Shown: piece after piece, positions 9,495 to 18,252 of the stretch
Numbering within the stretch: the first letter of the stretch is position 1
Layout of the letters: each line of letters opens with the position of its first letter
DNA from: CAYQTL01 sp964420405
Lineage (GTDB): Bacteria; Acidobacteriota; Thermoanaerobaculia; Thermoanaerobaculales; Sulfomarinibacteraceae
Direction of reading: 5' to 3'
DNA length: 64,000 bases
NCBI GenBank assembly: GCA_964420405.1
Contig: CAYQTL010000006.1
Location: 77,504 to 141,503, forward strand
Position numbers and translations under genes: made by a program
The notes under the pieces: model-generated
Told to the model about the DNA's origin: nothing
Databases searched by the model: none
The model's input: only the letters and a program-made list of their open reading frames with translations

Positions 9495-10871
9495 TCACTG
9501 CGCCGGCGTGGCGGCGACGTAGATGGCGTCACCGTTGACGTTGTCGACGAGTGAGCCGTACACGAACAGGTTGCTTCCGTCGGTCGAGTACGTGATGTAC
9601 AGGTCACCGTAGGTGGCCAGGGAGGGCCACAGGTCGCCCACGTTGAACTGCTGCTGCTCGTACGGGTTGGCGGTCGCCGAGATCTCGCCCAGCAGGGTGC
9701 CGTCGGCGTCCCAACCCTGGAAGGTCACGTCCACCGGCATCGCGTTCGGGTTGAACCAGCCGAGGTTCGCGCGGAAGCCCTCGCCCGAGCCGGCCGCCTC
9801 GTTCGACAGGAACGGCACCGCGCCGGACGGCCAGCCGTGGGACAGCGGCAGGCCCGGCTGGAACTGGCCGAAGGTGCCCTCGCCGGCGGCGCGCTGGTCG
9901 TTGAAGATGCGCGCGAAGGCCGACACGTCGCGGTTGGCCGTGATGATGACGCCGCCCTTGGAGTCGGTGAGGCCGAACACCGACCCGACCAGGTCGTTGA
10001 CGGCGAGCTGCTGGTTGCTGGCGACGTCGACGGTGGCGCTCGCGGTGGGCGCCATGTTGCCGTTCGGGCCCTCCTCGAAGTAGTCCACCGTCACGCGTGC
10101 GTCCTCGCCGGAACGGTTCAGGACGCGGACGTCGGTGACGAAGTTGGTGCCCGCCTGACCGGTGATCGTGGCCACCACCGGGTGGTAGACCGTCGCCTGG
10201 ACGATCTCGTCGACGAGGCCGGTCGCGTAGACCGTGTAGACCACGCCGTCCTCGAGGGTGATCCCCGGCAGGGCGAGCGCGACGGTGCTCGTGCCGGAGA
10301 TACGGGCCTCGAGATCGTAGGTGCCGGCCGAAACGGGCAGGTAGTCGGTCCCCTCCTGGAACGCGACGTCCGCGAACAGGGTGGGGCCGCCGGTGACGGC
10401 GATGTCCACCGCCGGCGCGTCCGGCGATCCGTGGAAGAACCGCGCCCAGGCGTTGCCCGCGTCGGGGGAGCCGCCGGTCGCGGTGAGGATCACCGGCGCG
10501 ATACTGTCGAGGCGGTTCGTGGCGATGACGGTGTAGTCGGTCATGGCCTCGAGGGTGAGATCGGCCTCGATGACCACCGGCGAGGTGGCGCCGGCGGGAA
10601 CGACCTTGACGTTGTAGGTGCCGGCCTGGACGGCGGCGAAATCAGTGATGCCCTCGAACGGGAGCTCCGCGAACACGACACCGTCGTTGACGAGGACGTC
10701 GACGGCCGGGGCGTCGGGCGAGGCGTGCACGACGCGGACGCGGGCGTCGCCGGCGTTGCCTGCGGGGTCGTCCACGCTGATGATCGCGTTGAGCGGCGTG
10801 AGTGCGCTCGCGCTCGCGGCGAGAGCCAGCGCGGCTCCGAGAACGGCTGCGGTCATGGTCTTCTGCTTCAT
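9495..10871 (-). CDS. Secreted protein with two DUF4397 domains
   Basis: 458 residues with a signal peptide (MKQKTMTAAVLGAALALAASASA). Two tandem DUF4397 domains occupy about residues 40-130 and 135-235; each begins with the same phrase (VVHASPDAPAVDVLVND; FFHGSPDAPAVDIAVTG) and contains a GTYN/DL strand and a second half with DYTVIAT or VYTVYATG. The C-terminal part (about 240-458) is a different beta-rich domain with phrases such as NFVTDVRVLNRSGEDARVTVDYF and NPYEQQQFNVGDLW, frequent in secreted Acidobacteriota proteins. No enzymatic function is visible; a surface or matrix role is inference. The ribosome binding site GGAGGG is 4-5 nt before ATG 10871. A 14-bp palindrome lies 68 bp upstream. 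Confidence 0.8.
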   Translation of the reverse strand: MKQKTMTAAVLGAALALAASASALTPLNAIISVDDPAGNAGDARVRVVHASPDAPAVDVLVNDGVVFAELPFEGITDFAAVQAGTYNVKVVPAGATSPVVIEADLTLEAMTDYTVIATNRLDSIAPVILTATGGSPDAGNAWARFFHGSPDAPAVDIAVTGGPTLFADVAFQEGTDYLPVSAGTYDLEARISGTSTVALALPGITLEDGVVYTVYATGLVDEIVQATVYHPVVATITGQAGTNFVTDVRVLNRSGEDARVTVDYFEEGPNGNMAPTASATVDVASNQQLAVNDLVGSVFGLTDSKGGVIITANRDVSAFARIFNDQRAAGEGTFGQFQPGLPLSHGWPSGAVPFLSNEAAGSGEGFRANLGWFNPNAMPVDVTFQGWDADGTLLGEISATANPYEQQQFNVGDLWPSLATYGDLYITYSTDGSNLFVYGSLVDNVNGDAIYVAATPAQ

Positions 10872-10938
10872 CGAACCCTCCAGAAGTCGAGTGGAATCCG
10901 TCGCGACGCCCGGTCAACCTCGATGGGGGTGTCTAGTA

Positions 10939-10952
10939 TTTCTCAAGAGAAA
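10939..10952. promoter_or_regulatory. Perfect 14-bp palindrome in an AT-rich island
   Basis: TTTCTCAAGAGAAA is its own reverse complement and sits in a roughly 40-bp AT-rich patch (10930-10970) within a 70% GC background, 68 bp upstream of the DUF4397 gene start. Position and symmetry suggest an operator or the AT-rich core of that gene's promoter. Confidence 0.4.
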
Positions 10953-11012
10953 AAATTAGATATCGAGAGACGGAAGGCGGGGCGCCGGCGGGGGCGGGAT
11001 CGACGGCCCAAC

Positions 11013-11037
11013 CGGTCGGTGCCGAGCCGACCGACCG
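11013..11037 (-). terminator. Candidate terminator hairpin downstream of the beta-helix gene
   Basis: An 8-bp stem (CGGTCGGT / ACCGACCG) with a 9-nt loop lies 28 bp past the stop codon of the leftward gene ending at 11065 and before the promoter region of the next leftward gene. No T-tract follows. Confidence 0.4.
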
Positions 11038-11064
11038 AGCCCGCTCGTCGCCAGGTCGATGCCG

Positions 11065-12447
11065 TCAGCGCACGACGGCCGACCAGGCGGCGGTTCCGCC
11101 GGACTCGAAGTCGTCGGCGAACAGCCCCGTATGCTCGAACGCCCCGACGTCGATCCCGGTGCCCACCAGGGGCCGGGGCCGCACGGTGTCCATGGCTCCG
11201 GCGAGGGGCGGGTGATCCGTCGGTGGGAACAACCCCCCCGGGAACGGGTACCCGGGTGGGCTGGCGGGGCTCATGGCCCCCTGGTCGACGAGCGGCGACG
11301 CGGCGGTTGGTCGAGGATCGTCCGATCCCAGGTCCACGAGGCCGGGGTCGGCGCCGGAGAGCGTGCCGGTCCACTGCGCCGGCACGTTGGTGGAGCCGAC
11401 CTCGACCCAGTTGGAGGCGCCGGAGATCTGCTCCGAACCGCTGCTCCAGTCGGCCTCGGCGGTGCGGATGAGGTCCACCGCGCCGGCGCCGATGCGGAAG
11501 AAGACGTTGTTGTGCATCTCGAGGCTCTCGATGCCGTCGAACACCCGGAACGCCGCGCTGCTGCCGCACACGAAGGTGTTGTTCACGAACCGGTACCGTC
11601 CGTCGGTCTCGCCGGTGCCGTCGCCTCCCACCCGGACGACGTAGAACGAGGCGTTGGCGCCCTTCTTCCACAGCACGTTGCCGACCACATCCGAGTCCTC
11701 GCGCGCGAGGTCCGGGCTCCACCCCGCGGGCGCGCCCCCGGTGTCCGGACCGATCAGCTCGAGCTCGTGGTAGAGGGCACCTTCGATCCAGTTGAAGTGG
11801 ATCTCGTTCCGCTCTGCGCGGGACTTCACGTTGTTGCCGCCGGTGGCGTCATGGACGTGGCAGTGACGCATCCGGAAGACGCTGCCCGGCCGGTTGACCT
11901 CGTCCGTCGCGACGTAGATCTGGTGGCGTGAGGTGCCGTCGCCGCAGTTGAAGACCTCGACCCGCTCGAGCGTCAGCGAGCCCGAGCCGGCGTCGGCGCC
12001 GAGGATGCCGTGGTCGGGGCAGTCGTGCACCACCGTGTCGCGGACCACCAGGTCGCCGGCCTGGTGGAAGATGCAGCGCGCGCTGCCGCCGGTGATCTCG
12101 AACCCCTCGAGCACGTAGTGGTCGGCGCCAGGGGGGCTGTACGGCCACGGCGTCTGGAAGGCCACGGTGTTGGTCCCGCCGGACAGGACCGGCCGGTCGC
12201 CGTCGACCGTCACGCCGCGGATCGTGATCGGCTGCGCCTCGGTTCCCGGCTCGGTAAAGACCGCTCCACCCGGGTACGTGACGCCGCCGTCGACCTCGAC
12301 GACGTCGCCCGGCTGGAGAAGGTCGGCGACCTCCTGAAGCGTGGCATAGGGTCTGGAGGGCCCCACCTGGTAGGTGGTGGCCCCGAGGGGAGCCGCCACG
12401 GCGCCTGCGAGCAGCACGAGGAGCGGAGCCGAGTGCTTCGTCGCCAT
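11065..12447 (-). CDS. Secreted right-handed parallel beta-helix protein with C-terminal DDFESG tag
   Basis: 460 residues with a signal peptide (MATKHSAPLLVLLAGAVAAPLGA). The start of the mature protein (YQVGPSRPYATLQEVADLLQPGDVVEVDGG) is the usual entry to pectate-lyase-like right-handed beta-helices that bind or cleave polysaccharide. Helix coils follow with phrases such as YVLEGFEITGG, LVVRDTVVHDC, LTLERVEVFNCGDG and FRMRHCHVHDATGGNNVKS. No catalytic set can be assigned. The last residues (FADDFESGGTAAWS) form a tag that recurs at the C-terminus of two unrelated secreted proteins in this window. ATG 12447 is preceded by AAAGGACC. A longer upstream frame exists but lacks a signal sequence. 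Confidence 0.75.
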   Translation of the reverse strand: MATKHSAPLLVLLAGAVAAPLGATTYQVGPSRPYATLQEVADLLQPGDVVEVDGGVTYPGGAVFTEPGTEAQPITIRGVTVDGDRPVLSGGTNTVAFQTPWPYSPPGADHYVLEGFEITGGSARCIFHQAGDLVVRDTVVHDCPDHGILGADAGSGSLTLERVEVFNCGDGTSRHQIYVATDEVNRPGSVFRMRHCHVHDATGGNNVKSRAERNEIHFNWIEGALYHELELIGPDTGGAPAGWSPDLAREDSDVVGNVLWKKGANASFYVVRVGGDGTGETDGRYRFVNNTFVCGSSAAFRVFDGIESLEMHNNVFFRIGAGAVDLIRTAEADWSSGSEQISGASNWVEVGSTNVPAQWTGTLSGADPGLVDLGSDDPRPTAASPLVDQGAMSPASPPGYPFPGGLFPPTDHPPLAGAMDTVRPRPLVGTGIDVGAFEHTGLFADDFESGGTAAWSAVVR

Positions 12448-12819
12448 CCGATGGGTCCTTTCGCGCGCTTCCGGCGCTCCGAGTCGCGCCGGGGCGCCGC
12501 CACGACCGGGGCGTCCCCGTCCGGCGGCCGTGCCACCCGATGGCGGCCCGAAGCCGATCCGGTCCCGCCCGAGGCGTGGTGCCGCCACGATCGGAAGGAA
12601 GTATGACAGCGGGAGGCGCGACAGCGGTGATCCGGGACACGGGTGCCCGCTCCCGGCACGCGTGACGACGGCTGTCCAGCCTCGCGACGATCTGGGATGC
12701 CGGCATGGCGGTCTCCGGGTGGACCCCGGTCGCCCCCGACGAGCTCGCGTCTCGCCGGCTCCGCCACGACGCCTGGTGGCCAGCGGAACGCCGACGACGT
12801 AGACTCGGGTCAGCGCCAG
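12448..12819. other. Intergenic region between divergent genes
   Basis: 372 bp separating the leftward beta-helix gene from the rightward cNMP/polyferredoxin gene. I see no gene. A TAGACT hexamer at 12800-12805, 14 nt before ATG 12820, could be the -10 element of the rightward gene, which has no Shine-Dalgarno sequence. Confidence 0.4.
12800..12805 (+). promoter_or_regulatory. Candidate -10 element (TAGACT)
   Basis: TAGACT ends 14 nt before ATG 12820. With the start site about 7 nt downstream, the leader would be only around 8 nt, too short for a normal ribosome binding site; none is visible. Confidence 0.3.
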
Positions 12820-15264
12820 ATGGACAGTCGGATCTCCTCGACCGGGATTCTCGACCCGTCGACACTCGACTACCTGCGAGTGGGTGGGGACGAGGTCGAG
12901 TACGGGCCGGGCGCGACGATCGTGCGTCGCGGCGAGCAGGGGAGGGCCCTGTTCATCGTCCTGGCGGGCGAGGTCGAGGTCCGGCTCGGGCAGGCGGGCG
13001 GGCACCACCTCACCCTGTGCCGGATGGGGCCCGGCTCCACCTTCGGCGAGATCTCGATCCTCCGTAAGGTGCCGGCCACGGCCGACGTCGTGACCCGCAC
13101 CGCGGCGACGATCCTGGAGTACCCGGCGGAGCTGTTCCCGCGCGCGCTGTCCGAGCGGGAGTCGCTGATGCGCAAGATCCTCAGCCGGCTGGCGCACAAC
13201 CTCCACCGCACGACGGTGGACGCCTGGGACCTGTTCCAGAAGGCGGAGGCGCTGCGGGCGCTGGTCCGGTTCGAGGGGTCCGCCGAGCCGATGATCGCCA
13301 CGTCGGCTCGGATGCGTGCGCTGGCCACCGGCCTGAAGATCCTCGGCGGCTGCGACGACCCCGTCCTTCTCGTGGGGGAGGCCGGCGCCGGCAGGACCCT
13401 GGCTGCGCGGACGATCCACGACGCCTCGTGGCGCGCCCCGCAGGCCGTGATCGTGGTGGACTGCGCGCGGATCCCGCCCGAGCAGGCGACCCACCTGCTG
13501 CTCGGGTCGGACGGCTCCGGGACCGCCGACGGCAGCGCCGACGCCGGCGCGGTCGACGTCGCCGCAGGCGGGACCCTGCTGCTGCGCAACGTCGAAGCCC
13601 TGCCGCTCGAGACGCAGCGAGCGCTGGCGCGCCATCTGGCGGAGCAGGCCGGCACGACCCCGGAGGAGGTTCCCCGGACGCGGCTGATGGCGACGACCCG
13701 CGAGCGCGGCGACCTGCCGCCCGAGCTCGTCGCGGCTTTCCGCGAGTCGGTCGAGATTCCCGCGCTGCGTGACAGGCCGCGGGAGATCTTCCCTCTGGCC
13801 AGCTACTTCCTCGAGCGGTGCTCCGACCAGGACGGTCGGCGCAGGTCCTTCGCGCCGTCCGCCGAGAAGGCGCTCGTGTCGCTGCGCTACCGGTATCGGA
13901 ACGTGGCCGAGCTGCAGGACACCGTGCAGCTCGCGGTGCGCTGCTGCCACGGAGAGGAGATCGAGGCGGAGCACATCAGCGCCGGCGTCGGGCCCGACGA
14001 CGCCCCGCTCGGGCTGCCGGTCGCAACGGCGGGCGAGAGTCTCGGCGTCCTCGGCAGGGGCTGGCTCTCCGCGCTCCGGCTGCTCGTGCTCGCCTCGTTT
14101 CTGGCCGTCATCGCCCTCACCATCGCCGCGCCGCTCACCGCCGCCGGCCGTGCCGCCAACGGCCTGGTCTGGACGGCGTGGGAGCCGGCGGTGTTCGCCC
14201 TCTTCCTGCTGGTGGGACCGATCTGGTGCACCGTGTGCCCGCTGTCGACCGCCGCGCGTCTCGTGCAGCGGAGGGTGTCGCTCGGCAGGCCGCTGCCCGC
14301 ATGGCTGAAGTCCCACGGCATCTGGCTGGCGGTGCTGGGTTTCCTGGCCATCCTCTGGGTCGAGCAGGTGCTCGCGGTGACCGAGCGTCCGGTCGGGACT
14401 GGGCTGCTGCTGCTGGCGCTGATCGTGGCCGCGGTGGGGCTGGCGGTGGTGTTCCGGCGCGAGGTGTGGTGCCGCTACGTCTGTCCCCTGGGCCGGCTGG
14501 CGGCGACCGCGGCGCCAGCAGCGCCGCTGGCGATGGCCGCGAACCGGCGCATCTGCTCGTCGCGCTGCAGCAGCCACGAGTGCTACCGGGGCGCCGGCGA
14601 GGTTCCCGGGTGCACCGTCTTCCACCATCCCCAGCTCGCGTCGCAGGCGCACAACTGCAAGCTGTGCCTCGACTGCCTGTACACCTGTCCCCACGGGGCC
14701 ACCAGCCTCTCCGTCCGCGCGCCCCTCGGCGGTGCATTCCGGCTCGCCTCCGCCGACACCTATCTGGTGCCGTTCGCGCTGGCGGTGCTGCTGCTCTCGC
14801 CGGTGTTTCTCGCGTTCCAGAGCGGCAGGCTCGGAGCCGGAGCCGGCTGGTTGACCGCCGCCAGCGCGGCCGCCGTGATCGCCGCGGCCGGCCTCGCGAG
14901 GCTGCTTCCGCGGGTGCTCCACGGCCGAGGCGATGCGGACTCGCCGGCGGTCCCGCAGGTCGCACTCGGCCTCGCGGTCCTCGGCTGGGGGCCGCTGCTG
15001 GCCTTCGAGCTTGGCCACGTCCCGGCGCTCGCCGACCTGACCCTGGTGCCGGCACCGGGCTCCGGGTGGACGGGGGTGATCCCCGAAGGGGTCGGCCTGC
15101 TCCCCCTGCTGCAGGCCGGCGCGATCCTCTCCACCGGCATCGCCGCGACCGTCGTGCTGCACGGCGCCCGCCGCAGCGCGGGCGACCTCTCGCGAGCCGG
15201 ATGGCGCCTGTTGAAGCTGCTCGTCCTCGTGTACCTCGCCGCGGGCCTTCTACTCTCCGCGTGA
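12820..15264 (+). CDS. Fusion: cyclic-nucleotide-binding domain, degenerate sigma-54-type AAA+ domain, NapH/NosR-like 4Fe-4S membrane protein
   Basis: 814 residues in one frame. Residues about 12-125 form a cNMP-binding (CRP-like) beta-roll (IVRRGEQGRALFIVLAGEVE; FGEISILRKVPATADV). Residues about 155-390 align with the AAA+ domain of NtrC-type activators, but the Walker A reads GEAGAGRT (Arg192 in place of Lys), the Walker B region reads GGTLLLRNVE without its acidic pair, and the GAFTGA loop is missing, so ATP hydrolysis and sigma-54 contact are unlikely. No helix-turn-helix follows. From about 415 there are roughly eight membrane segments with CTVCP (471-475), CRYVCP (552-557), Cys580/584/589/599 and a ferredoxin motif Cys614/617/620/624-Pro, as in NapH, NosR and CcoG-type electron carriers. 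ATG 12820 begins directly before the cNMP domain. Probably a membrane redox protein gated by a nucleotide or ligand. Confidence 0.8.
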   Translation: MDSRISSTGILDPSTLDYLRVGGDEVEYGPGATIVRRGEQGRALFIVLAGEVEVRLGQAGGHHLTLCRMGPGSTFGEISILRKVPATADVVTRTAATILEYPAELFPRALSERESLMRKILSRLAHNLHRTTVDAWDLFQKAEALRALVRFEGSAEPMIATSARMRALATGLKILGGCDDPVLLVGEAGAGRTLAARTIHDASWRAPQAVIVVDCARIPPEQATHLLLGSDGSGTADGSADAGAVDVAAGGTLLLRNVEALPLETQRALARHLAEQAGTTPEEVPRTRLMATTRERGDLPPELVAAFRESVEIPALRDRPREIFPLASYFLERCSDQDGRRRSFAPSAEKALVSLRYRYRNVAELQDTVQLAVRCCHGEEIEAEHISAGVGPDDAPLGLPVATAGESLGVLGRGWLSALRLLVLASFLAVIALTIAAPLTAAGRAANGLVWTAWEPAVFALFLLVGPIWCTVCPLSTAARLVQRRVSLGRPLPAWLKSHGIWLAVLGFLAILWVEQVLAVTERPVGTGLLLLALIVAAVGLAVVFRREVWCRYVCPLGRLAATAAPAAPLAMAANRRICSSRCSSHECYRGAGEVPGCTVFHHPQLASQAHNCKLCLDCLYTCPHGATSLSVRAPLGGAFRLASADTYLVPFALAVLLLSPVFLAFQSGRLGAGAGWLTAASAAAVIAAAGLARLLPRVLHGRGDADSPAVPQVALGLAVLGWGPLLAFELGHVPALADLTLVPAPGSGWTGVIPEGVGLLPLLQAGAILSTGIAATVVLHGARRSAGDLSRAGWRLLKLLVLVYLAAGLLLSA

Positions 15265-15411
15265 CCGTCCGGGGCCGGAGGGTCCGCTCGTCCGACGGGC
15301 TTCAGCGCTCCGCTCCTGACCCCGGTGGGTTGGTCGACACGCCGCCGGACGCCGCACCTCGGTGTCGCTCGACGGGGTCTGCCCCGCCGCCGACGAGCGA
15401 GACGCCGTCCG

Positions 15412-15597
15412 TCATGGCCGGTTGGCGAGGACCGGCACCGCCGTCTGCTCGAGCGGTTGCCGGTCGCCGGTGACGAGGGTCTGGTCGAACACCTCCGCGG
15501 TCGCGAGCAGGCAGCGGTCCGCGGGGTCGCGATGGGGCAGCTCGACTCCGGCGTTGGCGAGGGTGATCTCGGCGGTCACCGGCGCGCCGTGGACGGT
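15412..15597 (-). pseudogene. C-terminal remnant of a VapC-like PIN-domain toxin
   Basis: The minus strand from about 15597 down to TGA 15414-15412 encodes roughly 60 residues including HGAPVTAEITLANAGVELPH, then RDPADRCLLATAEVF and QTLVTGDRQPLEQ. The pattern HxDPADRhhhATA followed by LVTxDxxh is the conserved second half of PIN-domain VapC toxins, including the DPADR acidic site. No start codon, N-terminal half or VapB antitoxin is present. Its upstream side runs into the 3' end of the kinase gene (stop at 15576). It looks like an inactivated toxin left after a deletion. Confidence 0.6.
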
Positions 15598-17942
15598 GGC
15601 TCCGGCTCCGACGGACCGAGCTCGGCGAGCCGCTCGTCGAGCTCCGCGACCAGTGGGTGGTCCTCGCCGTACGCGGCGAGAGCGATCCGCCGGCCGCGCG
15701 TGTAGAGCTCGAGGGCTTCCGTTGCCCGTCCCTGGAGGCGGAGGTTGTCGCCGAGGTTACGAAGCGCGGGAGCCAGGCTGGGGCTGTCGGGGCCATAGGT
15801 GGCTTGGCGGATCCGGAGGATCCGCAGGGTGATCTGCTCCTCGAGGTCGTACTGCCCGCGCAGCGAAGCGATCGCGGCGAGGCCGGTCAGCATGGTCGCG
15901 ACCTTCTGGTGGTCCGGACCGTACGCCGCCTCCGTGACCTCCAGCCCCCGACGCTGCATCTCCTCGGCGCGGTCGAGCTCTCCTCGCTGCATGTACATGC
16001 TGCCGAGGTTGTAGTACACGGTCGCGACCCGCGGGTGGTCGTCGCCCAGCGTCCTCCGGCGGATCTCCAGCGCCCGCCTGTAGAGCTCCTCGGCGCGGTC
16101 GAAGCGGCCGAGCTTCTTGCACACCAGCCCGAGGTTGTTGAGGGCCGTGGCGGTGCGCGGGTGATCAGGCCCCAGCGTCCGTTCACGCAGCGTCAGCGCG
16201 CGCTCGCCGACCGACACGGCCTCGTCGAGCCTCCCTGCCCCCTGGAAGGCGAGCATCAGCGTGTTGAGGGTCGTCGCCACCCGCGGGTCATCGGATCCGT
16301 AGTGACGCTCGCGCAGCTCGAGGGCGCGGCGGCCATCCGCGATCGCCCGCCGCCACTGACTCTGGAGCCTCCACAATGCGGCCCGATCGCTGAGGAGGTC
16401 GCCGACGAGGGCCGCGTCCGGTCCGGCATCCCGCTCCGCTCTCGCGACGGCCCGGTCGAGCAGCTCGGCGGAAGCGACCATGTTCCCGCGCTCGTGCTGC
16501 AGACGACTCAGGCAGCCGAACGCCTTGGCGGCTTCCAACGGGTCGAGATCCGGTGCCGCCTCGAGCGTCGCGGGCACTGGACGCAGCACCTCCTCGGCCC
16601 GATCGATCCGCGCCATCTTGAGGAGCAGGTCGCCGAGCCGCACGCGGGCGCTGAGCTCCGGGACGACGTCGTTCCGTGGTGCCGTCCGCGCCAGCTCGAG
16701 CGACCGCTCGAGCAGCGGCAGGGCATCCTCGTACAGGCCCAGCCGCGTGTAGACTCCGCCGAGCACGCCGAGCAGCCGTCCCCGGGACTCGGGCCGCTCG
16801 GCGAGCCCGCGGTCGATCCGCGCCGCACCACGGTCGAGGATCTCCCTCGCGGTCACCTCGTCGCCTCCCGACTCGTTCGGATCGGCGACCTCGAACACGC
16901 CGGCGAGGAAGTCGGCGATCTCCCGCGCCTCGGCCTCCCGGCTCTCGGCGACCGCCCGCGCGTCGACGGCGGCGTTGCGTTCCCGCTGCAGGTCGACCGT
17001 GTACTTGACCCAGCCCCCGACCGCGACCGTCACCAGCGCCGCCGAGGCGAGCACCGCGACGGCCACGGCCGTCGCCGCGAACGGGTGCCGCCGGGCACGC
17101 CGCACCAGACGCTCGGCCGCGCCCACCGGTCGCGCCGTCACCGGCTCGCCGGCCAGGAACCGGCCGAGATCGTCCGCGAGCGCCCTCGCCGACGGGTAGC
17201 GCCGGTCGGGGTCCTTCTCCAGGCAGCGCATGACGACGGTCTCGAGATCCCGCGGGATCGAGGCGTCGAGCTGGCGCAACGGCGTGGGATCCTCGCACAG
17301 CAGCGCCAGCAGCACCTGGACCTGGCTGTCGCCCCGGAACGGCCGGCGATCGGTCAGGAGCTCGTACAGGATCACCCCGAGGCTGAACACGTCGGTCCGC
17401 CGGTCGAGCGCGGCGACCTCTCCACCCGCCTGCTCCGGCGACAGGTAGCCGGGCGTGCCCAGGACCTGCCCGGTGACGGTCAGGCCGGGGGCCTCCCACT
17501 CACGGGCGATGCCGAAGTCGAGCACATACGGTCGCGGCCGGCCGTCCTCGCTGTCGGCGACGAGGATGTTGGTCGGCTTGAGGTCGCGGTGGACGAGCCC
17601 GACGGCGTGGGCCGCCTGCACCGCCTCGGCGACCTCGCGCAGCAGGAGGACCTTCTGCTCGAGCGAGAGGTCGCGTGCGGCGTCGTCGAGGTGGCGGCCG
17701 TCGACGTACTGCATGGCGATGAACGGACGGCCGTCGTCCTCGCCGACCTCGTAGACCCGGCACACCGCCGGGTGGTCGACCCGCGCCTGGGCCCGGGCCT
17801 CGCGCTTGAGGCGCTCCACCAGCGCAGGGTCCGCGGAGCGCAGGTACTTCAGGGCGACCGGCCGCTGCAGCTCCGGGTCCCACGCCCGGTACACCTCGCC
17901 CATGCCTCCGGACCCGATCAGCACACCGGTCTGGAAAGGCAT
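15576..17942 (-). CDS. Membrane Ser/Thr protein kinase with C-terminal TPR repeats
   Basis: 788 residues. The kinase domain occupies residues 3-265: glycine loop IGSGGMGEVYRA, Lys32 in ALK, catalytic HRDLKPTN (His118-Arg-Asp120) and DFG at 142-144, then GTPGYLSPEQ; all catalytic residues are present. A single membrane helix at about 288-311 separates it from an extracytoplasmic TPR region (about 370-775) with repeated GxYxxAxxLxxRAL units and the DHPRTATALNNLG-type phrase of NB-ARC/kinesin-light-chain TPRs. It probably senses an external partner through the TPRs and phosphorylates cytoplasmic proteins. The ribosome binding site CGGGAG is 6 nt before ATG 17942. There is no sigma factor beside it, unlike the second kinase in this window. 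Confidence 0.92.
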   Translation of the reverse strand: MPFQTGVLIGSGGMGEVYRAWDPELQRPVALKYLRSADPALVERLKREARAQARVDHPAVCRVYEVGEDDGRPFIAMQYVDGRHLDDAARDLSLEQKVLLLREVAEAVQAAHAVGLVHRDLKPTNILVADSEDGRPRPYVLDFGIAREWEAPGLTVTGQVLGTPGYLSPEQAGGEVAALDRRTDVFSLGVILYELLTDRRPFRGDSQVQVLLALLCEDPTPLRQLDASIPRDLETVVMRCLEKDPDRRYPSARALADDLGRFLAGEPVTARPVGAAERLVRRARRHPFAATAVAVAVLASAALVTVAVGGWVKYTVDLQRERNAAVDARAVAESREAEAREIADFLAGVFEVADPNESGGDEVTAREILDRGAARIDRGLAERPESRGRLLGVLGGVYTRLGLYEDALPLLERSLELARTAPRNDVVPELSARVRLGDLLLKMARIDRAEEVLRPVPATLEAAPDLDPLEAAKAFGCLSRLQHERGNMVASAELLDRAVARAERDAGPDAALVGDLLSDRAALWRLQSQWRRAIADGRRALELRERHYGSDDPRVATTLNTLMLAFQGAGRLDEAVSVGERALTLRERTLGPDHPRTATALNNLGLVCKKLGRFDRAEELYRRALEIRRRTLGDDHPRVATVYYNLGSMYMQRGELDRAEEMQRRGLEVTEAAYGPDHQKVATMLTGLAAIASLRGQYDLEEQITLRILRIRQATYGPDSPSLAPALRNLGDNLRLQGRATEALELYTRGRRIALAAYGEDHPLVAELDERLAELGPSEPEPPSTARR

Positions 17943-18252
17943 CCGTAGCTCCCGACAGGACCTCCGTCAAGAGTACACCGCCCGGAGGCACGACGGCTCG
18001 TGGTCGGGAGCGGAGGCCCCCGCGGTCACCGGCAGCGACATCGACCGCATGTGGTGGGCGCGGACCCGGGGATTCCGGGTCGTCGACCCGGTCCAGACCG
18101 CGCGAAGTCCGGGCAACGCCGCCCCCGGCTTGGACGGCGGCTGGAACCACACGTCAGGCTGCCGGCGCCGGCGTGCGGAGCTCTCGGTGCCGACTCCGGC
18201 CGCCGGACTCCGGAACGAACCGGACGGGCGCCGCGTTGCGCGTGCGGATGTG
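17943..18252. other. Intergenic region between divergent kinase and lactate permease genes
   Basis: 310 bp. Long frames pass through it, but none begins with a plausible gene start or resembles a protein. I see no clear promoter, repeat or RNA element. Confidence 0.4.
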
